Positions 26,586 to 34,829 of a stretch of DNA of 64,000 bases are shown piece after piece (the stretch's first letter is position 1; the number at the start of each line of letters is the position of its first letter). This stretch comes from Paraburkholderia panacisoli (GTDB lineage Bacteria > Pseudomonadota > Gammaproteobacteria > Burkholderiales > Burkholderiaceae). Made by a program: the position numbers and the translations under genes. The stretch spans positions 186,001-250,000 of the forward strand of contig NZ_VTUZ01000011.1 in assembly GCF_008369935.1 (NCBI RefSeq), read 5' to 3'. The notes beneath the pieces were generated by a model, which saw only the letters and a program-made list of their open reading frames with translations, ran no database searches and was not told the origin of the DNA.

Positions 26586-28739
26586 ATGACATCAACTAGC
26601 CGTCGCCGTTTCCTGCAGACCGTGGCTTCTTCCGCCGGGGCTGCCGCCGCGCTGACCGCGCTGCCCGAATCGATTCGCAATGCGTTGGCCGTGCCCGCGT
26701 TCTCGCGCACGGGCACGATCCGCGATGTCGAGCACATCGTCGTGTTCATGCAGGAGAACCGCTCGTTCGACCACTACTTCGGCCACTTGCGCGGCGTGCG
26801 CGGCTACAACGACCGCTTCCCGATTCCGCTGCCGAACGGCAAGCCGGTGTGGTATCAGCCGTCGAAAGCGGACGCGACCAAGCCGGTGCTGCCGTTCCAT
26901 CTGGACACGTCGACCACCAGCGCGCAATGCGTCGGCGATCTGGATCACTCTTGGTACAAGACCCATGCCGCGATCGACGGCGGCCGCTACGATCAATGGC
27001 CGGCCAACAAGACCGACATGACGATGGGCTATCACCTGCGCAGCGACATTCCGTTTCACTACGCGCTGGCCGATGCGTTCACCGTCTGCGACGCGTACTT
27101 CTGCTCGCTGCCGGGACCGACGCACCCGAACCGTTCGTATCTGATGAGCGGCATGGTCGACCCGACCGGCACGCTCGGAGGACCGCTGCTCGACAACAAC
27201 GATTTCGTCGACGGCGACGGTCCGCCGAATTACCAATTGCTCTCGTGGACCACCTACCCGGAGCGCCTGCAAGCCGCGGGCATTTCGTGGCAGGTCTATC
27301 AGCAGGGCCTGACGGGCGCCGATCCGTTGAACGGCAACTACGGCACCAACATCCTGCAGAACTTCACGAACTTCATCAACGCGCAACCGGGTTCGCCGTT
27401 GTATGAGCGCGCACAAACCGTGCGCACCATCGACGACCTGAAGGCCGATGTGCTCGCGAACAAGCTCCCGCAAGTGTCGTGGCTGTGCCCGCCGGCCGCG
27501 TACTCCGAGCATCCGCAATACACGCCCGCATACGGCGCCGAATACACGTCGCAGATTCTCGATGCGTTGACGTCGAATCCCGAAGTGTGGAGCAAGACCG
27601 TGCTGTTCATCATGTACGACGAGAACGACGGCTTCTTCGATCACCTCGTGCCGCCGCAACCGGCGACCACGCCCGCGCAAGGCAAGTCGACGGTCAGCAC
27701 CGACGGCGAAATTCACAACGTGGTCAATCCCGCGCGCGGCGGCAGCTACACCGCCGACGGCCTGCCCTACGGCCTCGGCCCGCGCGTGCCGATGACGATC
27801 GTGTCGCCGTGGAGCAAGGGCGGCTTCGTGTGCTCGCAGGTGTTCGATCACACGTCGGTGATCCGCTTCATCGAAACGCGCTTCGGCGTGCATGAACCGA
27901 ACATCACGCCGTGGCGCCGCGCGGTGTGCGGCGACCTGACCACGGCGTTCGACTTCCGCACGCCGGACTCGAAAGTGCCGCCGCTGCCGGACACCAGCAA
28001 CTACAAGAGCATCGCCGACAACCAGTGCGCGACGCAGCCCAAGCCGACCGTGCCCGCGACGCCGGGCGCCCCCGACCCGCAGGAAAGCGGAATTCGCTTT
28101 GCACGCGCGCTGCCGTATGAACTGCACGTGAACGGCGCAGTGGACACGAACGGCAACACGTTGGAGATCTCGATCGCCAACACCGGCGACCAGGGCGCGC
28201 ACTTCTATGTGTACTCGACGAATCGCACCGATGGTCCATGGCGTTACACGGTAGAAGCGGACAAGTCGCTCAGCGAGACGTTCGATCTGACGGCGACGAA
28301 CGGCGTCTACTCGTTCGAAGTGTTCGGGCCGAACGGCTTCGTGCGCAAGTTCGCGGGCAATGCGCAGCAGGCGAGCACGCAGAGCGCGCAGGCCGCGGGC
28401 GGCCATGGCAACAAGAAGCCGGCACAGCCCGAAGTGAAGGCGCAATACGACGTCGCGAACGGCAACGTGGTCCTGCGGTTCACCAACAGCGGCGGCGGCA
28501 TCGCGCGCCTCGCTGTGACCGACAACGCGTATGGCGCACGCACGCGTCCGGTGCTGGTGCCTGCCGGCGCGCATATCGAAGAGATGTGGGTGCTCGCGAC
28601 GAGCCATCACTGGTACGACCTGACCGTGACGAGCAATGACGATGCAAGCTTCTCGCGCCGTTTCGCAGGTCACGTCGAGAATGGCCGTCCGAGTATCAGC
28701 GATCCGGCAGCGGTCGCGCCGGTGTTGGTGGCGAACTAA
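26586..28739 (+). CDS. Phosphocholine-specific phospholipase C (non-haemolytic type)
   Basis: A 717-residue exported enzyme. The start MTSTSRRRFLQTVASSAGAA is a twin-arginine signal. Residues about 45-470 form the phosphoesterase domain (VEHIVVFMQENRSFDHYFGH, with the conserved ENRSFDHYFG and a later FIMYDENDGFFDHLVPP acidic metal site). Two C-terminal PLC_C (DUF756) beta domains follow, at about 500-600 and 620-705. It hydrolyses phosphatidylcholine or sphingomyelin headgroups and is secreted by Tat then type II secretion in Burkholderia and Pseudomonas. Phosphate regulation is common in the family but no Pho box was seen. Confidence 0.93.
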   Translation: MTSTSRRRFLQTVASSAGAAAALTALPESIRNALAVPAFSRTGTIRDVEHIVVFMQENRSFDHYFGHLRGVRGYNDRFPIPLPNGKPVWYQPSKADATKPVLPFHLDTSTTSAQCVGDLDHSWYKTHAAIDGGRYDQWPANKTDMTMGYHLRSDIPFHYALADAFTVCDAYFCSLPGPTHPNRSYLMSGMVDPTGTLGGPLLDNNDFVDGDGPPNYQLLSWTTYPERLQAAGISWQVYQQGLTGADPLNGNYGTNILQNFTNFINAQPGSPLYERAQTVRTIDDLKADVLANKLPQVSWLCPPAAYSEHPQYTPAYGAEYTSQILDALTSNPEVWSKTVLFIMYDENDGFFDHLVPPQPATTPAQGKSTVSTDGEIHNVVNPARGGSYTADGLPYGLGPRVPMTIVSPWSKGGFVCSQVFDHTSVIRFIETRFGVHEPNITPWRRAVCGDLTTAFDFRTPDSKVPPLPDTSNYKSIADNQCATQPKPTVPATPGAPDPQESGIRFARALPYELHVNGAVDTNGNTLEISIANTGDQGAHFYVYSTNRTDGPWRYTVEADKSLSETFDLTATNGVYSFEVFGPNGFVRKFAGNAQQASTQSAQAAGGHGNKKPAQPEVKAQYDVANGNVVLRFTNSGGGIARLAVTDNAYGARTRPVLVPAGAHIEEMWVLATSHHWYDLTVTSNDDASFSRRFAGHVENGRPSISDPAAVAPVLVAN

Positions 28740-28916
28740 GCCGTATCACGCCGCGCCGGGCTTCGGTCGATTCGCCGCGTGGTTCAGCGGCGGTCGATCG
28801 AAGCTTGGGGCTTTATTTCGCTGCTGTTGGGGTTGTCGTTGCGCTGAAGGGGCTCTGCACATATCGGCGGATAGCGGTACAGTCAGTCTTCGTTATTCCC
28901 CGACGATGGTGGCACC

Positions 28917-29183
28917 ATGGATCGCAACGCCTTCACCGAAAGCCTGACGAAAGACGGTTTCCCCGAGCCTGTCATCGTGACGCGAGAAGCCAACGCAGCG
29001 ATGGATGTGCACGAGCATCCGTTCGAAGCCAAGGCGCTGATCCTCGACGGCGAACTGCACATACGCATCGGCGCTGAAGAGCGACTGTACCGGCCCGGCG
29101 ACGTGTTCCACTTGCCAGCGCATCAAGCGCATTCGGAGCGCTATGGTCCGAACGGCGTGACGTATCTGGCCGGCAGAAAATAA
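28917..29183 (+). CDS. Small cupin-domain protein
   Basis: An 88-residue single-domain cupin: VHEHPFEAKALILDGELHIR gives cupin motif 1 (H-x-H, E) and GDVFHLPAHQAHSERYG motif 2 (H). These residues can bind one divalent metal. There is no other domain. It is transcribed rightward between phospholipase C and the convergent M14-type gene. Function unknown. Confidence 0.82.
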   Translation: MDRNAFTESLTKDGFPEPVIVTREANAAMDVHEHPFEAKALILDGELHIRIGAEERLYRPGDVFHLPAHQAHSERYGPNGVTYLAGRK

Positions 29184-29208
29184 CAGGACGCGCCGCCGGG
29201 CGAAAAAC

Positions 29209-30324
29209 TCACGCGCCCAGCAAGACCCCGGTCCTGAACGGCCGCGTGCCGGTCACTCGCCCTAGTGGCGCACCCGCAGTCACGAAGCGGATGGCGCGGC
29301 GCATATAAAGCACGCCTTCAGTGTTGCTGGAGATCGTAGTCGTCTCGTCGGTCAGCGGATCGACGATATCGAACAAGGCCTGTCCGATACTGACCGTCTC
29401 GCCGATCTTCGCGCGATGAATCAGAATCCCGCTGACAGGTGCGTAAAACTGCTCGCTCCCCGCGAGCGGCGTGGCGGGCGACAGCAACGCCGGCAAAGGC
29501 TTGACGTCCCGTTGAATCGCGTTGCGCCACACCAGATAATCGACGATCGCGTCGGCATCGCGTTGCGCGACTTCGTAAGAGACATCGCGCTGGCCGCGGC
29601 ATTCCACTGTCACCGCAATCGTGCCGGTGGGCACCGGCTTGTCGGCCGGCATCTGCTGCTGCAAGGTCCACCACAACAGGCTATGGGTTTCATCGAACGA
29701 CTCGCCGCCCGAGTTCGTCGCCAGCAATGACGCCTGCGCGCCGAGATAGCGCGACAACGGCTCGAACTCGGGCCACGCCGCCTCGCTGGTGTACAGATGC
29801 ATTGCCGCTTCGAGCGAACAGTGCAGGTCGATCACGACATCCGCATCGAACGAGAGCTTCAGCATGGCCAGTTGCAGCGACTCGAATTCGGTCAACGGTT
29901 TCTGTTCGGCCAGTTCAGCCGCAATCAGTTCGCGCACGATGCGCCGGTTCTCCGTCGCGTCGGGACCCAACGCCTCTTTCGCGCGCGCGATCAGCTTCGA
30001 GAATTGCAGGAAGTGGCGATTGAAGTTCTTGCCGCTGCCGAGGTCGAAGCGCCCGAGGAACTGACCGAGCACATACTGTCCGAGCCCGACCGGATTCGCC
30101 ACGGGCACCAGCACGATTTCCGCGTGCAATGCGCCCTGCTGCTCCAGTTCGAGCAGGCGGCGTTTGAGCAATACGGTCGTCAACATCGCGGGCGTTTCGT
30201 CCGCGTGCAGCGACGACTGGATATAGATCTTCTGCCCACTATCCCGCGTGCCGAAGTGAAACGACACCAGTTCGCGGTGCGTGCCGATAGCCGGCGATAG
30301 AAGCGGAATCGATTGCCTGTTCAT
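29209..30324 (-). CDS. Succinylglutamate desuccinylase/aspartoacylase-family (M14) deacylase
   Basis: A 371-residue zinc enzyme. H40 and E43 (SSLHADETPAML) and H168 (DADVVIDLHCSLEAAMHLY) are the expected zinc ligands; the C-terminal segment (about 275-345, GILIHRAKIGETVSIGQALF) is the beta-rich lipoyl-like domain typical of the AstE/AspA-like group. These remove acyl groups from N-acyl amino acids. It is 39 bases downstream of the amino-acid binding protein gene in the same direction, suggesting use of an imported N-acyl amino acid or peptide; this is inference. Confidence 0.88.
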   Translation of the reverse strand: MNRQSIPLLSPAIGTHRELVSFHFGTRDSGQKIYIQSSLHADETPAMLTTVLLKRRLLELEQQGALHAEIVLVPVANPVGLGQYVLGQFLGRFDLGSGKNFNRHFLQFSKLIARAKEALGPDATENRRIVRELIAAELAEQKPLTEFESLQLAMLKLSFDADVVIDLHCSLEAAMHLYTSEAAWPEFEPLSRYLGAQASLLATNSGGESFDETHSLLWWTLQQQMPADKPVPTGTIAVTVECRGQRDVSYEVAQRDADAIVDYLVWRNAIQRDVKPLPALLSPATPLAGSEQFYAPVSGILIHRAKIGETVSIGQALFDIVDPLTDETTTISSNTEGVLYMRRAIRFVTAGAPLGRVTGTRPFRTGVLLGA

Positions 30325-30363
30325 GAGCGGAAAGCCTGAGGGAGAAGAATAAGAAGTAGAAGA

Positions 30364-31131
30364 TCAATTGCCGTACGGATCGAAGTCGAAGTACTTCTTC
30401 GCGATCCGCGCATACGTGCCGTCCTTGAGCATCGAGCCGATCGCTTCGTTGATCGACGCCTGCACCGCGGTCTCGTCCTTGCGCAGGCCGATGCCCACGC
30501 CGCGATCGCCCATCGACAGCGGCTCGCCGACAAACGCAAAACCCTTGCCCGCCGGCGTGCGCAGAAAGCCGAGGTCCGCTTCCACCGACCCGAGCAACGC
30601 GCCGTCCAGACGGCCGTTCTGCAAGTCCGCGAATACTTCGTCCTGGCCCTTGTACGCAATGACGTGCGCGCCGAGCGGCGTCCAGTTCTTCAGCGCATAG
30701 CCCTCGAACTGCGTGCCCGACTGCACGCCGATCTGCTTGCCGGCCAGCGCGTTCAAGCCGCCCGCGAGCGGCGAACCCTGGCGCGCGATCAGCCGCGACT
30801 TGAACTGGAAGATCTTCGACGAGAACAGAATCTGTTGCTCGCGCTTTTCGGTAATCGCCATCGACGACAGGATCGCGTCGATCTTGCGCGCCTGCAGCGC
30901 CGGAATCATCCCCGAGAATTCGAGCTCCACCCACTGGCAGCGCGCGCGAATGCGCCGGCAGATTTCGTTGCCGAGGTCGACATCGAAGCCCTGGAAGCTG
31001 CCGTCGGGCGCCTTGACGTCCATCGGCGGATAGCTCGGGTCGATGCCGAGGCGCAGCGTTCCGGACTCGGCGGCGAACACGCCGCTGCTCAAAGTCAGCG
31101 CGGCGCTCAAGATCATCAGCGGAATTTTCAT
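30364..31131 (-). CDS. ABC-type amino acid substrate-binding protein
   Basis: A 255-residue periplasmic binding protein with a signal peptide (MKIPLMILSAALTLSSGVFA) and the SBP_bac_3 fold: LRLGIDPSYPPMDVKAPDGS, then FQGFDVDLGNEICRRI, the signature of the lysine/arginine/ornithine/histidine group. The ATG at 31131 begins the signal; the longer frame to 31473 is rejected. No permease or ATPase gene lies nearby, so it must share transporter parts elsewhere. It forms an operon with the M14-type gene and faces a divergent LysR gene. Confidence 0.9.
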   Translation of the reverse strand: MKIPLMILSAALTLSSGVFAAESGTLRLGIDPSYPPMDVKAPDGSFQGFDVDLGNEICRRIRARCQWVELEFSGMIPALQARKIDAILSSMAITEKREQQILFSSKIFQFKSRLIARQGSPLAGGLNALAGKQIGVQSGTQFEGYALKNWTPLGAHVIAYKGQDEVFADLQNGRLDGALLGSVEADLGFLRTPAGKGFAFVGEPLSMGDRGVGIGLRKDETAVQASINEAIGSMLKDGTYARIAKKYFDFDPYGN

Positions 31132-31252
31132 GGGAGAGGGGTGTGGGATGGACGAAGGACGACCGCGCCATCGTATGCCGCCGCCGCGCCTCAAAGAAGT
31201 CCCGTTCGAACTATCATGATCACGTTTACCGATCACCGGACGGAAGTTCTTC

Positions 31253-32173
31253 ATGGCGTTGACGATTTCCCAGTTGCGCGCATTCACGGCGGTCGCCGAG
31301 CATGGCAGCATCCGCGCGGCGTCGCGCGCGCTCGGCATCGCGCAGAGCGGCATCACGCAGCAATTGCAGAACCTCGAAGCGATGCTGGGCGCGACGCTTT
31401 TCATCCGCACGAACCGTGGCATTGCGTTGACCGCGCTCGGCCAGCGGCTGTTGCAGCGGGCCGGCGCGATCATCGGCGAATGCGAGCGGGCCGAGCAGGA
31501 AGTGCAGCAATTGCGCGGCGATTACGTCGGCGAGGTGACGTTCGGCATGACGACCGAGCCGCTCGTCGATGCGTTCGCGCCGGTGCTGATGGAATTTCGC
31601 ACCCGCTTCGAGCGGGTCGCGGTACATCTGCGCACCGGCACCTCGCGGATGATGATCTCGTGGATTCGCGAAGGCACGCTCGACTTCGCGGTTGCGCTAG
31701 TGTCGAAACATACCGACACGGCCGATCTGTCGGTGACGCCGCTTTATCCGTCCGATCCGGTGATCGTCTGCCGCCAGGGCCATCCGAAGGCGGGTGCGAC
31801 TTCGCTGGCCGAACTCGTCGACTGCACGTGGGTGACGACGCGCTCGCCGAATCTCACCGAAGAACCTCACGTGAATCGCTTGAGTCATCTGTTCGAAAGC
31901 CACGGCTTGCCGCGGCCGAAAATCATCGCGACGGTGGAAGGCTTGTACGAGACCTTGCATCTGATCGGCGAGACGGACTGCCTGTCGCTGGAGTCGTCGG
32001 TCGTGGCCAAACGCGGGCCGTTGGCCGGCACGCTCACGTCGATCGCCGTGCGCGAGCGAGCGGTCGAACAGAACGTCTGCCTGCTGCAGCGCGCGGCGAT
32101 TCCGCTCACGCCCGCCGCCCAGGAGCTGGCGACGATGATCGCGTCGTATACGCGCACGGTGCGGGCGCGGTGA
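31253..32173 (+). CDS. LysR-family transcriptional regulator
   Basis: A 306-residue LTTR: winged helix at residues 1-62 (MALTISQLRAFTAVAEHGSI, ASRALGIAQSGITQQLQNLE) and a two-lobe effector domain (about 90-300; YVGEVTFGMTTEPLVDAFAP). It resembles the CysB/Cbl-NAC-like and TdcA-like groups only generally. It is divergent from the binding-protein/deacylase operon with a 121-base gap, the classic position for a regulator of that operon. The inducer is unknown. Confidence 0.92.
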   Translation: MALTISQLRAFTAVAEHGSIRAASRALGIAQSGITQQLQNLEAMLGATLFIRTNRGIALTALGQRLLQRAGAIIGECERAEQEVQQLRGDYVGEVTFGMTTEPLVDAFAPVLMEFRTRFERVAVHLRTGTSRMMISWIREGTLDFAVALVSKHTDTADLSVTPLYPSDPVIVCRQGHPKAGATSLAELVDCTWVTTRSPNLTEEPHVNRLSHLFESHGLPRPKIIATVEGLYETLHLIGETDCLSLESSVVAKRGPLAGTLTSIAVRERAVEQNVCLLQRAAIPLTPAAQELATMIASYTRTVRAR

Positions 32174-32210
32174 GATTGGCGTGAAATCAGTCCATGGTTT
32201 CGAGCGCGAT

Positions 32211-32230
32211 CCGCCGCGTAATCGCGGCGG
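32211..32230. terminator. GC-rich hairpin between convergent genes
   Basis: CCGCCGCG-TAAT-CGCGGCGG is a perfect 8-bp stem with a four-base loop, lying between the stops of the rightward LysR gene and the leftward lipoprotein gene. It lacks a T run on either side, so terminator activity in either direction is only probable. Confidence 0.4.
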
Positions 32231-32248
32231 CGCGATCACTCAAAGCAC

Positions 32249-32704
32249 TTACTGAGTGGACGCATGCGCCCTCAGAAACGCCACATATCCGTTCTGCGTC
32301 TTGAGGATCTTCTCGGTGCACTCGTCATAGTCCGAGCCCTTCTCGTTGTCCGGCCCGTACATGCCCCGGCACTGCGCAAAGACGGTGAGCGTCGCGCCCG
32401 CGCCTTTCGCGGCGCGCGTCGCCGAGAAGGCGGCATGGCCCGAACTGTAGGGTACGTCGGTTTCGATTGCGACCCCGTCCGCGCGCGTCACGGACGTCTC
32501 GGAATGCTGCTCGATATAGCGTTTCGTAAGCGCCCAGGCCGCGTCGCAGTTCTCCGGTTGGCAATCGACCGTCGCGTTGCGTTGGGCGGCGGCAAGACTG
32601 GCTTCGTTGTGGACGAACCCCTGCGCTTGCAGCGCCTGCTTTTCGGGCGATGAGCAAGCAGTGAGTCCAAGCGCGACGAGCGCAAATGCAGCGATCTTTT
32701 TCAT
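32249..32704 (-). CDS. Putative lipoprotein, 151 aa
   Basis: A 151-residue protein with a lipoprotein signal (MKKIAAFALVALGLTAC, lipobox Cys at 17) and a small mature domain with four cysteines (about 43, 48, 108 and 123: VDCQPENCDAAW, AQCRGMYGPDNEK, YDECTEKIL) that could form two disulfides. The ATG at 32704 is chosen because it gives the Lys-Lys start of the signal. The family is not recognised beyond being a conserved-looking periplasmic lipoprotein. Confidence 0.75.
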   Translation of the reverse strand: MKKIAAFALVALGLTACSSPEKQALQAQGFVHNEASLAAAQRNATVDCQPENCDAAWALTKRYIEQHSETSVTRADGVAIETDVPYSSGHAAFSATRAAKGAGATLTVFAQCRGMYGPDNEKGSDYDECTEKILKTQNGYVAFLRAHASTQ

Positions 32705-32867
32705 GAGTCCCTTCCTGGCCACGATCGAGCGCGATTATAGCTGCGTGGCGCAAGCGGGCTCGCGGATTCGCGCGCGTGGGGATCGGGGCGAGAGGTGCCT
32801 TCGTCAAGGCGCGGCAAAGCGAAGCCGCCGCGCTGCGGCTACAATTGAAAAGCCCCGCCGGCCCGAG

Positions 32868-32903
32868 GCGGAAATAGCGGAAATAGCGGAAATAGCGGAA
32901 ATA
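32868..32903. repeat. Four tandem 9-bp repeats
   Basis: GCGGAAATA is repeated four times exactly, in the 424-base gap between the divergent lipoprotein (starts 32704) and SDR (starts 33129) genes. The unit is a multiple of three, and the surrounding frame is open, but nothing else suggests coding. The rest of the gap shows no gene; it should hold the promoters of both neighbours. Confidence 0.8.
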
Positions 32904-33128
32904 CCGGTAAATGCGGCATTGGCCGTACTTACGGCAATCATCGCCACAACCCCGCCGCCCGAATCACGCGCGCTCGCGCGCCGTCGCGGCTACGCTCCGC
33001 GAAAAGGCCGGGCACGCTTCACGCTGAACACCACGAGCAAACCGATTGCTGACGCGAACGCGCACACTGCTGGGTCGCGCCGTATTGCAGTCTTCACATG
33101 TCGTAGACCATCAACAGGAGTTTCCCAA

Positions 33129-33983
33129 ATGATGAATCGAGACAATCCCGTCTGGCTGATCACGGGCTGTTCCACCGGCTTCGGCCGCGAACTGGCGAAG
33201 CTGGTGCTGGAGCGCGGCTGGCGTGCGGTCGTCACCGCGCGCGACGCATCGAAAGTGAAGGACATTGCCGAGCCTCACGGCGACCGCGCACTGGTTCTGC
33301 CGCTCGACGTGACCAACGCCGCGCAGGTCGAAGCGGTGGTCGCGCAGGCGAAACAGCGCTTCGGCCGCATCGACGCGCTCGTCAATAACGCGGGTTACGG
33401 TTATCTGGCCGCGATCGAGGAAGGCGAGGACGACGAAGTCCGCGCGATGTTCGAGACCAACGTGTTCGGTCTGATCGACATCACGAAGGCGGTGCTGCCG
33501 ATCATGCGCGCGCAGCGCAACGGACTGATCGTCAACGTGTCGTCGATCGGCGGCATTACGAGTTTCGCGGCGACCGGCTATTACCACGCGACCAAATACG
33601 CGGTGGAAGGCTTGTCGGAATCGCTGGCGCTGGAGGTGAATCCGCTCGGCATCGGCGTGCTGATCGTCGAACCGGGACCGTTCCGCACCAACTGGGCAGG
33701 GCCGTCGATCAAGCAGTCGGCCACCGTGATCGACGACTACGCGGGCACGGCCGGCGAGCGCCGCAAGCAGACCGAGGCACGCAGCGGCAAACAGGCGGGC
33801 GATCCGGTGCGCGCCGCGCAGGCGATCATCGACGCCGCGCTGTCGGACCAGCCGCCGTTGCGTCTGGTGCTCGGCAAGATCGCGCTCGACCTTGCGTACA
33901 AGAAGCTCGACTTCATGCGCGGCGACTTCGATACGTGGAAGGCCACGACGGAAGGCGCGGATTTTCCGGAAGGGACCGCCTGA
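33129..33983 (+). CDS. Short-chain dehydrogenase/reductase
   Basis: A 284-residue classical SDR. WLITGCSTGFGRELAKLVLE is the T-G-x3-G-x-G cofactor loop, LVNNAGYGYLAAIEEGEDDE the NNAG block, and TGYYHATKYAVEGLSESLAL the Y-x3-K catalytic pair; VSSIGGI supplies the serine. CAGGAG lies 8 bases before the ATG at 33129 (a second ATG follows immediately). This subgroup (oxidoreductase, SDR family, with C-terminal extension) acts on unknown alcohols or ketones. Confidence 0.92.
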   Translation: MMNRDNPVWLITGCSTGFGRELAKLVLERGWRAVVTARDASKVKDIAEPHGDRALVLPLDVTNAAQVEAVVAQAKQRFGRIDALVNNAGYGYLAAIEEGEDDEVRAMFETNVFGLIDITKAVLPIMRAQRNGLIVNVSSIGGITSFAATGYYHATKYAVEGLSESLALEVNPLGIGVLIVEPGPFRTNWAGPSIKQSATVIDDYAGTAGERRKQTEARSGKQAGDPVRAAQAIIDAALSDQPPLRLVLGKIALDLAYKKLDFMRGDFDTWKATTEGADFPEGTA

Positions 33984-34000
33984 GAACGGCGGATTGCGAT

Positions 34001-34021
34001 GGCCCGGCATGACGCCGGGCC
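34001..34021. terminator. Hairpin between convergent SDR and rubredoxin genes
   Basis: GGCCCGGC-ATGAC-GCCGGGCC is a perfect 8-bp stem, 18 bases after the SDR stop and 29 bases before the rubredoxin stop. Only a weak T-containing tail (GTCGTTG) follows on the plus strand, so this may be a weak or bidirectional terminator. Confidence 0.5.
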
Positions 34022-34049
34022 GTCGTTGGAGCGTGTCGTTCGGGCAGGT

Positions 34050-34508
34050 TTAAAACTCGACCAGCGCGAAATCTTCCTTGCCCACGTCGCACAGCGGGCA
34101 ACGCCAGTCGGCCGGCACGTCCGCCCAGCGCGTCCCCGGTGCGATGCCTTCATCGGGCAGACCGGCAGCCTCGTCGTAGACCCAGCCGCAGATCACGCAG
34201 ACCCACTGCTTCAAGTCATCCGCCGACGCGGCCGTGCCGGGCGCCGGATCGGCGGCGCTCGCGGCTTGCGGCGCGGGCGTTTCGTCGAGGCTCACGACCA
34301 GCGGCGCGGCCGTGCCGCCGCCGCCCGCGCCAAGCCGCGCCTGCAGGCTTTCCAGCAAGCGTTGCGCTTCGTCCTGCGTCAGGTCGATCCAGTACGGATC
34401 GCCCGCGCCGTCGTTGAGTCGCTCGGGGGAAAACTGGAGTTCTACGGCTACGCCCTTCTTGTACATGGCAATCGGAATATCGATGAGGCCGGCAACCGGT
34501 GCCGGCAT
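34050..34508 (-). CDS. Rubredoxin with N-terminal extension domain
   Basis: A 152-residue protein. Residues about 97-152 are a rubredoxin domain (WVCVICGWVYDEAAGLPDEG, then DWRCPLCDVGKEDF) with both C-x2-C iron-binding knuckles. The first 60 residues (MYKKGVAVELQFSPERLNDG, TQDEAQRLLESLQARLG) form a separate small domain of unknown role, joined by an A/P/G-rich linker. Typical rubredoxins are about 55 residues. An ATG at 34466 is an alternative start. Rubredoxins pass single electrons, for instance to hydroxylases. Confidence 0.88.
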   Translation of the reverse strand: MPAPVAGLIDIPIAMYKKGVAVELQFSPERLNDGAGDPYWIDLTQDEAQRLLESLQARLGAGGGGTAAPLVVSLDETPAPQAASAADPAPGTAASADDLKQWVCVICGWVYDEAAGLPDEGIAPGTRWADVPADWRCPLCDVGKEDFALVEF

Positions 34509-34545
34509 AGCGCCGCACGCGCGGTGCGGCGGCGTCGCGGCGCGA

Positions 34546-34662
34546 CTAAACGAAGTGATTCAGCAGGATGGCGGCGATGAGGCCTGCGGCGCCGATGAGG
34601 CCGAGCAATTGCAGCAAAGTGAGCGATTTACGCGATGCGGAGGAGACTTGTTGGGTAGACAC
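34546..34662 (-). CDS. Very small single-pass membrane protein, 38 aa
   Basis: Starting at GTG 34662 the frame encodes about 15 polar residues (VSTQQVSSASRKSLT) then one hydrophobic helix (LLQLLGLIGAAGLIAAILLN) and ends HFV. The pattern of a short polar start and one helix is typical of small bacterial membrane proteins. The frame is also open to an ATG at 34746, but that N-terminal sequence is not convincing. It lies 37 bases upstream of the rubredoxin gene in the same direction. Function unknown. Confidence 0.5.
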   Translation of the reverse strand: MSTQQVSSASRKSLTLLQLLGLIGAAGLIAAILLNHFV

Positions 34663-34829
34663 GAGCGTTTCTTGAAGATCGGAAAAAGCGAAATAGTACA
34701 CGGGTGTGAGCGCGGCACATGCCGATTGGCGCAAACCCGCGTGCATCGGCCGACATTATCGCCGCTCGCGCACGCTGCATTGCCTACCGTGTGGAGATGG
34801 ATTAATTCCCCGGCAGCGGGGAACTTCGC

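Noticed and set aside
26592..28673. A 693-codon leftward open frame antisense to phospholipase C
   Set aside because: Its translation is Arg/His/Val-rich with no family features; it is a shadow of the GC-biased codons of the real gene on the plus strand.
32577..33128. N-terminal extension of the SDR by 184 codons
   Set aside because: The extension is antisense to the lipoprotein start and includes the 9-bp repeats; SDR homology and a ribosome binding site start at 33129.
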